64,000 nucleotides of DNA from Pararobbsia alpina (lineage in GTDB: Bacteria > Pseudomonadota > Gammaproteobacteria > Burkholderiales > Burkholderiaceae), in the NCBI RefSeq assembly GCF_902859895.1, contig NZ_CADIKM010000005.1, positions 213,301 to 277,300 on the forward strand, read 5' to 3'. The position numbers and the translations under genes are program-made. Below, piece by piece: positions 46,664 through 57,868 of this stretch (positions within the stretch are counted from its first letter, which is position 1; every line of letters starts with the position of its first letter). The notes beneath the pieces were generated by a model, which saw only the letters and a program-made list of their open reading frames with translations, ran no database searches and was not told the DNA's origin.

Positions 46664-48517
46664 ATGGCTGCTGGCTTGCGTCGCATCGTTCCCTCCGTGG
46701 CCCTCGCGTGCCTGCTCTACGCCATGGCCGGGCTGCCCATTGCCCGTGCCGCCGCGTCGATCGCGCAGTACGGCACGCCCAAGTATCCCGACGGCTTCAC
46801 GCATTTCGACTATGTGAACCCCGACGCGCCCAAGGGCGGCACGCTCATGCTTGCGAACAACGGCGCGAGCTTCGACAAGTTCAACCCCTTGAGTCTGCGC
46901 GGCGTGGCCGCGCCGCGCATCGGCGAACTCATGTTCGAGACGCTGATCACCAACAGCAGCGACGAGCCCAACAGCGCCTACGGCCTGCTCGCCGACGATA
47001 TCCGAATCGCGCCCGACGGGCTGTCGGTGACCTTCCATCTCAATCCAGCCGCGCGTTTCTCCAATGGCGACAAGCTCAGGGCGACCGATGTCAAGTATTC
47101 ATACGACACGCTGACCGGCAAGCATGGTAGTCCCGCGTTCAAGGTTGCTTTCCAGGACATCGTCAAGCTCGACGTGCTCGACGACTCGACCGTGCGATTC
47201 ACGTTCAGCCGCCGCAACGGCGACCTGCCCTATATCGCGGGCGGCCTGCCGATCTTCTCGCCGAAGTGGGGGCAACGGCCCGACGGCTCGCGCGTTGAGT
47301 TCGACCAGCTCGCGTTCGAGCAGCCGATCACGACCGGCCCCTATCTGATCGACCAGTACAGCCCGGGCCGCGACATCAGCTACAAGCGCGATCCCCACTA
47401 CTGGGGCAAGGACCTGCCGACCCGGCGCGGCATGTACAACTTCGACCGGATCGTGCTCAAGCTCTATAACGACGACGTTGCCCGGCTCGAGGCGTTCAAG
47501 GCCGGCGAGTTCGATGCGGTGTCCGAGAACCGTGCGCGCAACTGGGTCCGTTCGTACACGGGCGAGCGTTTCGACGACGGCGAAATCATCAAACAGGCTT
47601 TTCCCAACCACAACGGCGCGAACGTCCAGGCGTTTTATATGAACCTGCGCCGGCCGCTGTTCCTGGACCTGCGCGTGCGCCGCGCCCTGAACCTGGCGTT
47701 CGACTTCGAATGGGCGAACCGGATGCTGTTCTACAAGAACTACGAGCGGCTCCAAAGTTATTTCATGAACACCGATTTCCAGGCCACCGGCTCGCCGTCG
47801 CCCGAGGAGCTCAAGCTGCTCAAGCCGCTACGCAAGGAACTCGATCCGTCGATCTTCGGCCCCGTCCAGTTGCAGTCGGTCACGACGCCCCCGCATTCGC
47901 TGCGCGACAACCTGCGCCAGGCGCGCGAGTTGCTTGCGCAGGCGGGCTGGACCTATCGTGACGGCGCGCTGCGCAACGCGGCCGGCGAGCCGTTTCGCTT
48001 CGAGCTGCTCGATACCGGTTCGGCCCTGATGCAGCAGGTCGCGTCCGTCTACCAGCGCAATCTGCAGAAGCTCGGCATCACGCTGACGTTCCGCTCGACG
48101 GACTCGGCCTTGTACCAGCAGCGCATCGACAACTTCAATTTCGACATGACGACGCTCGTGATGCCGGCGGTCCAGGTGCCGGGCACCGAGGAGATCGGCC
48201 GGTGGGGTAGCAAAGCCGCCGATACGCCGGGCTCGGACAACGTGCTCGGCCTCAAGTCGCACGCCGTCGACGTGCTCACCGACGCGGTCGCCTCGGCGCA
48301 TACGCTCAAGGACCTGGAAACCGCCACGCATGCGCTCGACCGCGTGCTGATCGGTGGCTGCTATATCGTGCCGCACTGGTACTCGTCGAAGTTTAACGTT
48401 GCCTACCGGCGCACGCTCGGGCATCCCGCCTCGCCGCCGCTGTACTACCAGGCCGAGAGCTGGATCGTGTCATCGTGGTGGGACGCGGCCGGACAATCGA
48501 CCGCGTCGGTCAAATAA
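46664..48517 (+). CDS. yejA: ABC transporter peptide-binding protein, YejA type
   Basis: A 617-residue periplasmic solute-binding protein of family 5. The signal peptide is [27 protein letters not shown]_bac_5 landmarks include [48 protein letters not shown] and [30 protein letters not shown]. YejA-type proteins bind oligopeptides, and in enterics the system imports microcin C-like peptides. It is first in a four-gene operon with two permeases and an ATPase. Confidence 0.93.
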   Translation: MAAGLRRIVPSVALACLLYAMAGLPIARAAASIAQYGTPKYPDGFTHFDYVNPDAPKGGTLMLANNGASFDKFNPLSLRGVAAPRIGELMFETLITNSSDEPNSAYGLLADDIRIAPDGLSVTFHLNPAARFSNGDKLRATDVKYSYDTLTGKHGSPAFKVAFQDIVKLDVLDDSTVRFTFSRRNGDLPYIAGGLPIFSPKWGQRPDGSRVEFDQLAFEQPITTGPYLIDQYSPGRDISYKRDPHYWGKDLPTRRGMYNFDRIVLKLYNDDVARLEAFKAGEFDAVSENRARNWVRSYTGERFDDGEIIKQAFPNHNGANVQAFYMNLRRPLFLDLRVRRALNLAFDFEWANRMLFYKNYERLQSYFMNTDFQATGSPSPEELKLLKPLRKELDPSIFGPVQLQSVTTPPHSLRDNLRQARELLAQAGWTYRDGALRNAAGEPFRFELLDTGSALMQQVASVYQRNLQKLGITLTFRSTDSALYQQRIDNFNFDMTTLVMPAVQVPGTEEIGRWGSKAADTPGSDNVLGLKSHAVDVLTDAVASAHTLKDLETATHALDRVLIGGCYIVPHWYSSKFNVAYRRTLGHPASPPLYYQAESWIVSSWWDAAGQSTASVK

Positions 48518-48534
48518 ACGGAGCGCCGTCTCGC

Positions 48535-49578
48535 ATGTTCAGCTATATCCTCAAGCGCCTGTTGCTCATGGTCCCGACCTTGATCGGTGTGTTGACCGTG
48601 ACCTTTGTCGTGATCCAGTTCGTGCCGGGCGGCCCGGTCGAACAGGTGGTCCACGATCTGCGCAAGGCGAGCGAGCAGGGCAGCGTCGCGGGCATGACCT
48701 ACCGCGGCAACGCGGGCATCGATCCCCAGCAGATCGCCGCCTTGCGCGTCCAGTACGGTTTCGACAAGCCGCCTGTGACGCGCTATTTCATGATGCTCGG
48801 CGATTTTGCGCGCTTCGATCTGGGGCAGAGCTATTTCCGGCATCAGAGCGTCTGGTCGTTGATCGTCTCGAAGCTACCCGTGTCGATCAGCATCGGCGTA
48901 TGGACCTTCCTGATCACGTATTTGGTCTCGATCCCGCTCGGTATTGCCAAGGCGCTCTGGCACGGCTCGACCTTCGATCTCGCGACGAGCATCGTCGTGT
49001 TGATCGGTTACGCGATCCCGGGCTTCGTGCTAGGGGTCGCGCTGCTCGTGCTGTTCGGCGGGGGATCGTTCTGGCATGTGTTCCCGCTGCGCCATCTGGT
49101 CTCCGACAACTTTTCGCAACTGAGTCTGGGCGGCAAGATTGCCGACTATCTCTGGCATATCACCTTGCCGATCGTGGCCTCGGTCGTGGGCAGCTTCGCG
49201 GTGATCACCATGCTGACCAAGCATTCCTTCCTCGATCAGATCCGCCGCCAGTACGTGCTGACCGCGCGCGCGAAAGGGCTGCCCGAGCGCCGCGTGCTGT
49301 TCAAGCATGTGTTCCGCAACGCGATGCTGCCGCTTGTGGTCGGGTTTCCGTCGGCGTTCATCGGCGCCTTCTTTTCGGGCAGCCTGCTGATCGAGACGCT
49401 GTTCTCGCTCGACGGGCTCGGCTTGCTGTCCTATGAGTCCGTGATGAAACGGGACTATCCGGTGGTGCTCGGCACGCTCTATCTGTTTACGTTGATCGGG
49501 CTCGCGACCAAACTGCTCTCCGACCTCTGTTACGTATGGGTCGATCCTCGGATCCGTTTTGGCAGCCTGGAGCGTTGA
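48535..49578 (+). CDS. yejB: ABC transporter permease, YejB type
   Basis: A 347-residue inner-membrane permease starting MFSYILKRLLLMVPTLIGVLTVTFVVIQFVPGGPVEQ, the usual start of DppB/YejB proteins, with about six helices. The EAA loop that contacts the ATPase reads LTARAKGLPERRVLFKHVFRNAMLPL. Its start is 17 bases behind yejA and its stop is one base from the start of yejE. Confidence 0.94.
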   Translation: MFSYILKRLLLMVPTLIGVLTVTFVVIQFVPGGPVEQVVHDLRKASEQGSVAGMTYRGNAGIDPQQIAALRVQYGFDKPPVTRYFMMLGDFARFDLGQSYFRHQSVWSLIVSKLPVSISIGVWTFLITYLVSIPLGIAKALWHGSTFDLATSIVVLIGYAIPGFVLGVALLVLFGGGSFWHVFPLRHLVSDNFSQLSLGGKIADYLWHITLPIVASVVGSFAVITMLTKHSFLDQIRRQYVLTARAKGLPERRVLFKHVFRNAMLPLVVGFPSAFIGAFFSGSLLIETLFSLDGLGLLSYESVMKRDYPVVLGTLYLFTLIGLATKLLSDLCYVWVDPRIRFGSLER

Positions 49579-49579
49579 C

Positions 49580-50665
49580 ATGAGCGTCGCGATCGATCTC
49601 GACGAAGCGCAGCCGCTCGTCTCGCCTACCCCGAGCCAGCGCGTCTGGCGGCGGTTTCGACAGCATCGGCTCGGCTACTGGAGCCTGTGGGTGTTCGTTG
49701 CCTTGTTCGGCCTGAGCCTGCTGGCCGTGTTCTGGTCGAACGACAAGCCGCTCGTGGTGCGCTACGAAGGGCACTGGTATTTTCCGATCGTCCATACCTA
49801 TGCGGAAACGACATTCGGCGGCGATTTTCCGACCCCGGCCGACTATGACGATCCCTTTATCAAGGACCGCATTACGCGTAACGGTAACGATGCCTTGTAC
49901 GCACTGAATCCCTATTCGTACGACACGATCAGCTATTTCTCGGATGTGCCGAATCCGGCCCCGCCATCGCGCGCGAACTGGCTCGGCACCGACGATCGCG
50001 GGCGCGATGTGTTTGCGCGGCTGCTGTACGGCTTCCAGCTGTCGGTGCTGTTTGCGCTGGTCCTGACGTTCATTGGGACGGTCGTGGGGATTCTCGCAGG
50101 TGCGATCCAGGGCTATTTCGGGGGACGGCTCGACCTGACGACCCAGCGCCTGATCGAGATCTGGGGGGCGTTGCCCGAACTCTATCTGCTGATCATCTTT
50201 GCATCGGTGTTCGAGCCGAGCCTGCTGCTGCTCATCGTGCTGCTGTCGCTGTTCGGCTGGATGGGGCTTGCCGACTATGTGCGCGCCGAGTTCTACCGGA
50301 ACCGCGCGCAGGACTACGTGAAGGCCGCGCGTGCGATCGGTCTCTCGAATGCGCAGATCATGTGGCGCCATATCCTGCCCAACAGCATGACGCCCGTGAT
50401 CACCTTTCTGCCGTTCCGGATGAGCGGCGCGATCCTGGCCCTGACGAGCCTCGACTTCCTGGGCCTCGGCGTACCGTCGACCACGCCGTCGCTCGGTGAA
50501 CTGCTGGCGCAGGGCAAGGCGAACCTCGATGCCTGGTGGATCTCGTTGTCGACCTTTCTGGTGCTGGTCATCACCCTGTTGCTGCTGACCTTCATCGGCG
50601 ATGCCTTGCGCGATGCGCTCGATACGCGCGTGGCCGAGACGGCGAAGGCTGGAGGCGGACAATGA
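49580..50665 (+). CDS. yejE: ABC transporter permease, YejE type
   Basis: A 361-residue permease. The N-terminal OppC_N segment (PSQRVWRRFRQHRLGYWSLWVFVALFGLSLLAVFWSNDKPLVVRYEGHWYFP) and a long periplasmic loop are typical of YejE. NWLGTDDRGRDVFARLLYGFQLSVLFAL precedes the permease core, and the EAA loop is KAARAIGLSNAQIMWRHILPNSMTPV. It overlaps yejF by 4 bases. Confidence 0.94.
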   Translation: MSVAIDLDEAQPLVSPTPSQRVWRRFRQHRLGYWSLWVFVALFGLSLLAVFWSNDKPLVVRYEGHWYFPIVHTYAETTFGGDFPTPADYDDPFIKDRITRNGNDALYALNPYSYDTISYFSDVPNPAPPSRANWLGTDDRGRDVFARLLYGFQLSVLFALVLTFIGTVVGILAGAIQGYFGGRLDLTTQRLIEIWGALPELYLLIIFASVFEPSLLLLIVLLSLFGWMGLADYVRAEFYRNRAQDYVKAARAIGLSNAQIMWRHILPNSMTPVITFLPFRMSGAILALTSLDFLGLGVPSTTPSLGELLAQGKANLDAWWISLSTFLVLVITLLLLTFIGDALRDALDTRVAETAKAGGGQ

Positions 50666-52287
50666 GGCAGACGACCACGCACAGCGAAGGGGCCCCTTTG
50701 CTGTCGATCGAAAAACTTTCCGTGCGTTTCGGCGAGACTGTTGCGGTCGATCGACTCGACCTCGAGGTCAAGGCCGGCGAGCGCGTCGCGCTCGTGGGCG
50801 AGTCGGGGTCGGGCAAGAGCGTGACTGCGCTCGCGATCCTGCGCCTGCTCGCGGACGCTCAGGTGAGCGGGGCAATTCGCTTTGCGGGTGAGGACCTGCT
50901 CCAGAAAAGCGAGCGTGCGATGCGTGGTGTACGCGGCGCCGATATCGCGATGATCTTTCAGGAGCCGATGACCGCGCTGAACCCGCTTTTCTCGATCGGC
51001 GACCAGATCGCCGAGGCGGTGATCCAGCACGACGAGGTGTCGCGCGCCGATGCGCGGCGGCGCGCGCTGAAGCTGCTCGATCGCACCGGGATCGCCGAGC
51101 CGGAGCGGCGCATCGATCATTTCCCTCATCAGCTCTCGGGCGGTCAGCGCCAGCGCGCCATGATCGCGATGGCGCTCGCCTGCCGGCCGCGCTTGCTGAT
51201 CGCCGACGAGCCGACGACCGCGCTCGATGTGACCGTGCGTGCCCAGATCCTCGAGTTGCTGCTCGAGCTCCAGCGCGAGGAGGCGCGCCAGCGCGGCATG
51301 GCGGTGCTGATGATCACCCACGACCTGAATCTCGTGCGACGTTTCGCACATCGCGTCGCCGTGATGGAGCGCGGGGCGGTCGTCGAGGCTGGGCCTGTCG
51401 ACGAGGTGTTCGGCAATCCGCGGCATCCTTATACACAGCGTCTGATTGCGAGCCGACCCGAGCGCGCGCTGTTGCCGGTGCTGCCGATCGCTCCGGTGTT
51501 GCTCGCGGCACGGGATCTGTCCGTCGCGTATTCGATTTCGCGTCCGGGGCTTTCCGGGTGGTTTGGGCGCGATCGATTCGACGCCGTCAAAGGCGTCAAC
51601 GTCGAACTGAGGCAGGGCGAGACGGTCGGTATCGTCGGCGAGTCAGGCAGCGGCAAGTCGACCCTTGCGATGGCGCTGCTTGGGCTTCAGCCGCTCTCTG
51701 GCGGGTCCGTCGTGTTTCACGGGGAGTCGCTGACCTTGCTTCGTGGAGCCCGGCAGAAGGACTTCAGGGGCCGCGTGCAGGTGGTGTTCCAGGATCCGTA
51801 CGGTTCCCTGTCACCGCGCCAGACGATCGAGCAAATCGTGGGCGAAGGGCTCGCCCTTCACCAGCCCGGACTGTCGGCGCCGACACGGCGCGAGCGGGTC
51901 ATTTCCGCGCTGCGCGACGTGGGACTCGACCGGACCCTGTTACAGCGTTATCCACACGAGTTTTCGGGAGGACAGCGCCAGCGCATCGCGATCGCGCGTG
52001 CGATGGTGCTCGAACCCCAGATTCTCGTACTCGACGAGCCGACCAGCGCGCTCGACGTGTCGATTCAGCAGCAGGTGCTGCAACTGCTCGTGAGGCTCCA
52101 GCAGAAGTACAACCTGGGCTATGTGTTCATCAGTCACGACCTTGACGTGATCCGCGCGATGGCTCACCGGATCGCCGTGATGCAGGACGGTGTGATCGTC
52201 GAGCAGGGCGATGCCGAAGCCTTGATCGCAGCACCCCAGCATGCGTACACGCGCAAGCTGCTGGCGGCAGCCTTTGGTGGGGCCTGA
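50662..52287 (+). CDS. yejF: Double ABC ATPase, YejF type
   Basis: A 541-residue protein with two complete ATPase halves. Both carry Walker A (GESGSGKS), signature (LSGGQRQR and FSGGQRQR) and Walker B ([12 protein letters not shown] and [11 protein letters not shown]). The second half also has the oligopeptide-type tail [12 protein letters not shown]. One chain therefore powers the two Yej permeases. It closes the yejABEF operon. Confidence 0.95.
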   Translation: MRQTTTHSEGAPLLSIEKLSVRFGETVAVDRLDLEVKAGERVALVGESGSGKSVTALAILRLLADAQVSGAIRFAGEDLLQKSERAMRGVRGADIAMIFQEPMTALNPLFSIGDQIAEAVIQHDEVSRADARRRALKLLDRTGIAEPERRIDHFPHQLSGGQRQRAMIAMALACRPRLLIADEPTTALDVTVRAQILELLLELQREEARQRGMAVLMITHDLNLVRRFAHRVAVMERGAVVEAGPVDEVFGNPRHPYTQRLIASRPERALLPVLPIAPVLLAARDLSVAYSISRPGLSGWFGRDRFDAVKGVNVELRQGETVGIVGESGSGKSTLAMALLGLQPLSGGSVVFHGESLTLLRGARQKDFRGRVQVVFQDPYGSLSPRQTIEQIVGEGLALHQPGLSAPTRRERVISALRDVGLDRTLLQRYPHEFSGGQRQRIAIARAMVLEPQILVLDEPTSALDVSIQQQVLQLLVRLQQKYNLGYVFISHDLDVIRAMAHRIAVMQDGVIVEQGDAEALIAAPQHAYTRKLLAAAFGGA

Positions 52288-52589
52288 GTCTGCCGAACGG
52301 CCCGCGTTTAGTCGCGAAGCTCACGGCACACCGCTTGCTCTGTGGTAAAGAAAGTATCCGGCAAGAGGCGCGAATGTCGTCGGGAGATCGTTTGCGCGGC
52401 GAGGAAAAGCGGCTATCGAGCTTTCGTGAAACCTTCGTTCCAAACACTCGTTCGAGGGGCGGAAAAGCCTTATGTGGAAAGGGTTTCCGAGCCTTTAGGC
52501 ACCGCCGCGGTGAGTGTTTACTGCTTTTTGTTTTGACACGGAAATACTATCTAGCTAGTATCCCCCCAACTTTACGCAAACTGGGACCC
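52288..52589. other. Leader region of the C40 peptidase gene
   Basis: About 300 bases without a gene, although the peptidase frame stays open through it. The tail half holds a strong promoter at 52533-52561. Confidence 0.45.
52533..52561 (+). promoter_or_regulatory. Sigma-70 promoter with dyad over the -10 box
   Basis: A consensus -35 TTGACA (52533-52538) and a -10-like TAGTAT (52556-52561) are 17 bases apart, shortly before the C40 peptidase gene. ATACTATCTAGCTAGTAT (52544-52561) is a near-perfect 18-bp palindrome covering the spacer end and -10 box, a likely regulator site. Confidence 0.6.
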
Positions 52590-53306
52590 ATGGCTTTTGG
52601 CCTGAGTCAATCTTACCGACCGATGCATGTCCGAAAAACGATAAAGTTTTGTGAGCGCGCGCTGTTCGTTGCCTTCACAACAGCGATGATCGCTGGTGCG
52701 AACATGGCGAACGCCGACGAAGCCGGCACGATAGGCTCGACTGGCAGCGCGATCACTGCCAATGCCTTCGGCGCCGTCATGAATTCCGCCGCGCCGGGTG
52801 CCGACGCGTCGACTTCTGCCACTTCGCACACCACGAGGTCATTCCTGTCGGGCGTAGCCTCGAAGGCTGGTTCGGTCGTCGTCGGTGCATTGAACATGAT
52901 CGGCGTACGCTATCAGTGGGGTGGCAACTCGCCTGATTCAGGCCTCGACTGCTCCGGTTTCGTGCGCTACGTGTTCCAGGACACACTTGGCATGACCTTG
53001 CCGCGTCGTGCCGAGGAAATGAGCCAGGTGGGTGAGAAGATCAAGTTGGCGGACCTCAAGCCGGGCGATCTCGTATTTTTCAACACCATGCGCCGCACGT
53101 TCTCGCATGTTGGGATCTATATCGGCGACAACAAGTTTGTGCATTCCCCGTCGACGGGTAGCCAGATCCGCGTCGACGAGATGGACGATGGTTACTGGGA
53201 AAAGCGCTTTACCGGTGCACGCCGCGTTGAAGCCTCGTTCAAGGGTAACACCGCGGACTTGAAGGCCAGCGTGAACAGTCTCGCGGGCAGCGCGGACGCA
53301 GAATAA
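52590..53306 (+). CDS. NlpC/P60 (C40) family cell-wall endopeptidase
   Basis: A 238-residue exported peptidase. A hydrophobic N-terminal segment (RALFVAFTTAMIAGANMANA) acts as signal peptide. The NlpC/P60 domain (about 95-215) has the catalytic Cys in GLDCSGFVRYVF, His in SHVGIYIGDNKFVHSP, and LKPGDLVFFNT between. It cuts peptide stems of peptidoglycan. The ATG at 52590 or at 52623 could be the start; a promoter lies just upstream. A strong terminator follows. Confidence 0.88.
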   Translation: MAFGLSQSYRPMHVRKTIKFCERALFVAFTTAMIAGANMANADEAGTIGSTGSAITANAFGAVMNSAAPGADASTSATSHTTRSFLSGVASKAGSVVVGALNMIGVRYQWGGNSPDSGLDCSGFVRYVFQDTLGMTLPRRAEEMSQVGEKIKLADLKPGDLVFFNTMRRTFSHVGIYIGDNKFVHSPSTGSQIRVDEMDDGYWEKRFTGARRVEASFKGNTADLKASVNSLAGSADAE

Positions 53307-53359
53307 GGACAGGACTCGGCGTACGGCGAGACGCTTCGAGCGCCGCTACCGCCATCAAC

Positions 53360-53398
53360 AAAAAGCCCCTGCCGGTCGGTGAACTGCAGGGGCTTTTT
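53360..53398 (+). terminator. Rho-independent terminator after C40 peptidase gene
   Basis: AAAAAGCCCCTGC pairs with GCAGGGGCTTTTT around a 13-base loop. The A-run before and T-run after let it act on both strands, so it may also stop the converging patatin gene. Confidence 0.9.
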
Positions 53399-53419
53399 GC
53401 GTTTCAGGCAAGGGAGTCG

Positions 53420-54463
53420 TCAGCGCGCGCTTGTGAGTGCTGGCGGTGCAAGACGGGCCGCGGCGAGCTTGCGTTGAATCTCGGGCCAAGCGTTCTGCAC
53501 GGCTTCCTCGCCTGCCAGAATCGCCGCGTTGCGATCGGCGAAGTCGGCACCGCCCATCCTGGACAGATTGGGCCGGATCACGACATCAGCGTACTTGTCG
53601 AGTTCGTAGGCCTTGATCGTCTGACCCATGATCGTGAAGGTCTGCATCAGCATATCGAGCGAACTCGCTGTCACACCGCTTTCCGGGCGCGACGAGATGT
53701 CGACCGCGATCACGAAATCGGCTCCCATCTTGTGTGCGAACGCCGCAGGCACGGGACTGACCAGACCCCCGTCGACATATTCATGGTCGCCTATGACCAC
53801 CGGCTCGAACAACGACGGAATGCTGCAAGAAGCCCGTACCGCCTGCCCGGTATTGCCTCGCTGGAAGAGGATCGGCTCGCCCGTGCGCAAGTCCGTCGCG
53901 ACGATGCCGAGCGGAATCTTGAGCTGTTCGATCTTGCGGTCGTGCAGCGTCGTGTTCAGATAGTTCTCGAGCGCAACCCCTTTGATAAGACCGCGCGAAC
54001 GGAAGGGCATCGCCCAGTCGCTGATCGAGGCTTCATCGAGCTTGAGCGCCGTGCGATTCATTTGCAGGCCGCTCATGCCCGAGGCGTAGAGCGCAGCCAC
54101 GACCGAGCCCGCACTCGTGCCCGCCACGAGGTCGGGATGGATCCCATGTGCCTCGAGTGCCTTGATCACCCCGATATGCGCGAAGCCGCGTGCCGCACCG
54201 CCGCCGAGCGCGAGTCCGATCCGCACGTTGTGCGGGCGGATCTGGCTAAGGGGGGCTCCGGGCTGCGTGGGCGTGGGGACAGGCGCGTTGCCCGCGGTGG
54301 CGCCGCCGGCCGCGTTCGGCGCGCCGGTCGAGCCTGGTGAATTCAATGAGTTAACGGTGCCGTCCGTAACCGGGGCCACGGCCTTGATCGGCGGGGGATT
54401 TCCCGCACAGGCGCCGAGCGCGAGGCCCAGGGCGAGCACGCTCGAGCGCAGCCACTTGCTCAT
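53420..54463 (-). CDS. Patatin-like phospholipase lipoprotein (RssA/NTE type)
   Basis: A 347-residue protein. With the start at 54463 it begins with a lipoprotein signal (KWLRSSVLALGLALGACAG, Cys at 19), followed by a Pro/Ala/Thr-rich linker. The patatin domain shows the oxyanion hole GLALGGGAARGFAHIGV, nucleophile GTSAGS and catalytic Asp in EYVDGGLVSPVP. An ATG at 54576 with GGAG upstream gives a 38-residue longer form in which the lipobox would be internal, so the shorter start is preferred. Probably a periplasm-facing lipid hydrolase; its substrate is unknown. Confidence 0.87.
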   Translation of the reverse strand: MSKWLRSSVLALGLALGACAGNPPPIKAVAPVTDGTVNSLNSPGSTGAPNAAGGATAGNAPVPTPTQPGAPLSQIRPHNVRIGLALGGGAARGFAHIGVIKALEAHGIHPDLVAGTSAGSVVAALYASGMSGLQMNRTALKLDEASISDWAMPFRSRGLIKGVALENYLNTTLHDRKIEQLKIPLGIVATDLRTGEPILFQRGNTGQAVRASCSIPSLFEPVVIGDHEYVDGGLVSPVPAAFAHKMGADFVIAVDISSRPESGVTASSLDMLMQTFTIMGQTIKAYELDKYADVVIRPNLSRMGGADFADRNAAILAGEEAVQNAWPEIQRKLAAARLAPPALTSAR

Positions 54464-54891
54464 GCGAGCACTTGACTGATGCGCCGCATGAGGGCCTGGT
54501 GCCACGGCATGCGCCGTGTTCGTGCGTTTTGCATCAGGGGAAGACGCGGAAACGGCGTCGAGGTCGAAAAGCGGCATCAAAAAACTTCTCCGGCTGCAGT
54601 GCGGGGCAATTATAGAGGCCGAATCCGCACGGAGAGGGTGAGAGCCCACGTAACCGTTATGACATTTTGTCGCATGCCGCCCCCCCCGGGGCAGTTGTTG
54701 TCCGGTGCACGGAGCGAGGAATCGGGTCACGGTGCGGGCAACGGCCCGCGACCGATCAATACGCTGTCTGCGCCGTGCCTGCCCGCGGCGCGGTCGCCGG
54801 GTTCGATCATGCGCCGCTGATATAATTTCGCGTTTCTTCCTTGCCATTCGTCCGTCGAACGCATCCGGCGCACAGCCTGCCTGCCGAACCC

Positions 54892-56286
54892 ATGACCACA
54901 CCCGTCCGCACTCGTTTTGCTCCCAGCCCGACCGGCTTCATCCATCTTGGCAATATTCGCTCGGCCCTCTATCCGTGGGCATTCGCGCGCCACGGTCGGG
55001 GCACCTTCATCCTGCGCATCGAGGACACCGACGTCGAGCGTTCGAGCCAGGAAGCCGTCGATGTGATCCTCGAGGGAATGGCATGGCTGGGCCTCGATAT
55101 CGACGAGGGTCCGTTCTACCAAATGCAGCGTATGGATCGCTACCGCGAGGCATTGCGCGACATGATGGACAAGGGGCTCGCCTATCACTGCTACATGTCG
55201 ACCGAGGAGCTCGATGCCTTGCGCGAAGCACAGCGTGCACGCGGCGAGAAGCCCCGTTACGACGGCACCTGGCGGCCGGAGCCCGGCAAGGTGTTGCCGA
55301 CCCCGCCGGCGGGCGTGCAGCCCGTGATCCGCTTTCGCAATCCGTTGAGCGGTGTCGTCGCGTGGGACGACGCCGTCAAGGGTCGCATCGAGATCTCGAA
55401 CGAGGAACTCGACGACCTCGTGATTGCGCGGCCCGACGGCACCCCGACCTACAATTTTTGCGTGGTCATCGACGACCTCGACATGAAGATCACGCATGTG
55501 ATTCGCGGCGACGATCACGTCAACAACACGCCGCGGCAGATCAACATCCTGCGTGCGCTGGGTTTCGAGCAGCCGGTCTATGCCCACTTGCCGACGGTGC
55601 TCAACGAGGCCGGCGAGAAGATGTCGAAGCGCAACGGTGCGATGAGCGTCATGCAGTATCGGGATGAGGGCTTTTTGCCCGAGGCTGTGCTCAACTATCT
55701 GGCGCGGCTTGGTTGGGCGCATGGCGATGCGGAGATCTTTTCGCGCGAGCAGTTCGTCGAGTGGTTTGATCTCGAGCATCTCGGCACGTCGCCTGCCGCC
55801 TACGATCCTGACAAGCTCAAATGGCTCAATAACCATTACATCAAGGAAGCGGACAATGCCCGGCTCGCTTCGCTTGCCGAGCCTTTCCTCACGGCGCTGG
55901 GAGCGGACCTCACGAAGGGCCCGGCGCTCGCGGAGGTGGTGGGTCTGTTCAAGGATCGCGCGCATACCCTCAAGGAGCTTGCCGAGAGTGCGTCGATGTT
56001 CTATGTGGAGCCGGCACCCGATGCGGCCTCGCGCGAGCAGCATCTGACCGACGCCATCAAGCCTGTGGTCGCCGATCTCGCGGCTGCCCTGCGTGAGGTC
56101 GACTGGACCCGCGAGGCGATCAGTGCGGCGTTCAAGGCGACCTTGGGCACGCACAAGCTCAAGATGCCGCAACTGGCGATGCCTGTGCGGCTGCTGGTGG
56201 CGGGCACGACCCATACGCCGTCGATCGACGCGGTGCTCCAATTGTTTGGCCGCGAAGTCGTGCTGACGCGGCTCGCACAGATTTAA
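54892..56286 (+). CDS. gltX: Glutamyl-tRNA synthetase
   Basis: A 464-residue class I synthetase charging tRNA-Glu. It begins [28 protein letters not shown], with the HIGH-type motif as FIHLGN, and carries the KMSKS loop as [13 protein letters not shown] near residue 243. The anticodon-binding domain occupies the C-terminal third. The start is set by homology; the frame is open for 17 codons upstream. It is followed 67 bases later by a tRNA-Ala gene. Confidence 0.97.
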   Translation: MTTPVRTRFAPSPTGFIHLGNIRSALYPWAFARHGRGTFILRIEDTDVERSSQEAVDVILEGMAWLGLDIDEGPFYQMQRMDRYREALRDMMDKGLAYHCYMSTEELDALREAQRARGEKPRYDGTWRPEPGKVLPTPPAGVQPVIRFRNPLSGVVAWDDAVKGRIEISNEELDDLVIARPDGTPTYNFCVVIDDLDMKITHVIRGDDHVNNTPRQINILRALGFEQPVYAHLPTVLNEAGEKMSKRNGAMSVMQYRDEGFLPEAVLNYLARLGWAHGDAEIFSREQFVEWFDLEHLGTSPAAYDPDKLKWLNNHYIKEADNARLASLAEPFLTALGADLTKGPALAEVVGLFKDRAHTLKELAESASMFYVEPAPDAASREQHLTDAIKPVVADLAAALREVDWTREAISAAFKATLGTHKLKMPQLAMPVRLLVAGTTHTPSIDAVLQLFGREVVLTRLAQI

Positions 56287-56353
56287 GCAACTTTCTTTGC
56301 CAAGGGTATTTACAAGGAAGCGAGGGTTCTTTAATATCTCGTTTCTCTGCACG

Positions 56354-56429
<76 letters not shown>

Positions 56430-56469
56430 ACAGATTCACGTAGCAGAAGACCGGAAAGACCCCAAAACG

Positions 56470-56501
56470 AAGCCCTGATTATTCAGGGCTTTTGTTTTTT
56501 G
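56470..56501 (+). terminator. Rho-independent terminator after tRNA-Ala
   Basis: AAGCCCTGA pairs with TCAGGGCTT around TTAT and is followed by TTGTTTTTT. Confidence 0.88.
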
Positions 56502-56689
56502 TGCGGTCTGCGAAGGTTCGATGCTTCGACCTTTGGGCAGCCACCCGCCTGCCCGTGGTAGGAATCTCCAGCGCCGGACCGGCACCCGAACCCAAGTGTT
56601 CGAACATGGGATAATCCCCAATTGTTCCGCCCACGCTGCCGGCACGCGGATCCACCATTCGGTTCCGCGCGTCATTCGGTCCATGCCCT

Positions 56690-57868
56690 GTGAAAAATCT
56701 AGTTTCCTCCCTCGATGAACTCGCCTCCTTCGACGAAGTAGTCGACGTCCGCACCCCCCTCGAATTCGCCGAAGACCATATTCCCGGCGCCATCAACGCG
56801 CCCGTGCTGAGCAATGAGGAACGCGTGATCGTCGGCACGCTCTACAAGAGTTCGCCGTTCGAAGCGACCCGCGTGGGCGCAGCCATGGTCGCGCGCAACA
56901 TCGGATTCCACCTGGACACGCTCTTCGCCGACCGTCCGCGCAACTGGCGCCCGTTGATTTATTGCTGGCGCGGCGGCAAACGCTCGGGCGCGACGACGAC
57001 CTGGTTCAACCTGATCGGCTGGCAGGCACGCCAGCTCGACGGCGGCTACAAGGGATACCGGCATCGCGTGCTCGAACAACTCGAAGCGTTGCCACCGCGC
57101 CTGACTTACATCGCGCTCACCGGACATACCGGTACCGGCAAGACGCGGTTGCTTCACGCGCTGGCTGGCACCGGCGCCCAGGTGCTGGATCTCGAAGCGC
57201 TGGCCCGGCATCGTGGCTCGCTGCTCGGCGCCTTGCCCGAAGCGCCCCAGCCTAGCCAGAAAGCCTTCGACACCGCGCTCGTTGCGGCATTGTCAAAGCT
57301 CGACGCTGACCGGCCCGTGTTCATCGAGGCCGAAAGCCGCCGCATCGGCCAGATCAATCTGCCGGCGCCGCTGCTCGATGCGTTTCACGCGGGACGTTGC
57401 GTGAAGGTGGTCGCCCCGCTGGATGCGCGCGTGAGGTTTTTGCTGCAGGACTATGCTCACCTGTTCGACACGCCTCAGTACTTCAAGGACCAGCTCACGC
57501 GCCTGGTTGGACTCCACAGCCGGCAAACCGTCGCACACTGGCATGGCCTCATCGAGGCCGGAGAGCGCGCGCAGCTCTTTGCCGAGCTCGTCGAACAACA
57601 CTACGACCCGGCCTATGCGCGTAGCAGCATGCGCTCGTTCAGCCGGATCGGTGAGGCGGTGCAGTTCAGCTTTGATCCCTGCGCGGCCACTCCGCTTGAG
57701 CAAGCCCGCGAATTGATGGTCCGAGTCTGCACGACAGGGGGCGTAGCCGCGGGGGCGGTAGCCGCCACAGCCATGCCCACGTCCGCAACCCCGACAACTG
57801 TCACTGCGACGACAACAGATGAGGCTCCCGCGAACAACACCCGTAGCGCCGCGGAGCCATCAGCATGA
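56690..57868 (+). CDS. selU: tRNA 2-selenouridine synthase (SelU/MnmH)
   Basis: A 392-residue enzyme that replaces sulfur by selenium in wobble 2-thiouridine of tRNA, using selenophosphate. The N-terminal rhodanese domain (1-130) has VVDVRTPLEFAEDHIPGAINAPVLSNEERVIVGTLYK and the catalytic Cys in YCWRGGKRSG. The C-terminal P-loop domain begins GHTGTGKTRLLHAL. GTG is the start codon. The last 40 residues are a low-complexity Ala/Thr tail absent from the core family. The selenium donor gene selD lies about 1.2 kb downstream. Confidence 0.94.
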   Translation: MKNLVSSLDELASFDEVVDVRTPLEFAEDHIPGAINAPVLSNEERVIVGTLYKSSPFEATRVGAAMVARNIGFHLDTLFADRPRNWRPLIYCWRGGKRSGATTTWFNLIGWQARQLDGGYKGYRHRVLEQLEALPPRLTYIALTGHTGTGKTRLLHALAGTGAQVLDLEALARHRGSLLGALPEAPQPSQKAFDTALVAALSKLDADRPVFIEAESRRIGQINLPAPLLDAFHAGRCVKVVAPLDARVRFLLQDYAHLFDTPQYFKDQLTRLVGLHSRQTVAHWHGLIEAGERAQLFAELVEQHYDPAYARSSMRSFSRIGEAVQFSFDPCAATPLEQARELMVRVCTTGGVAAGAVAATAMPTSATPTTVTATTTDEAPANNTRSAAEPSA

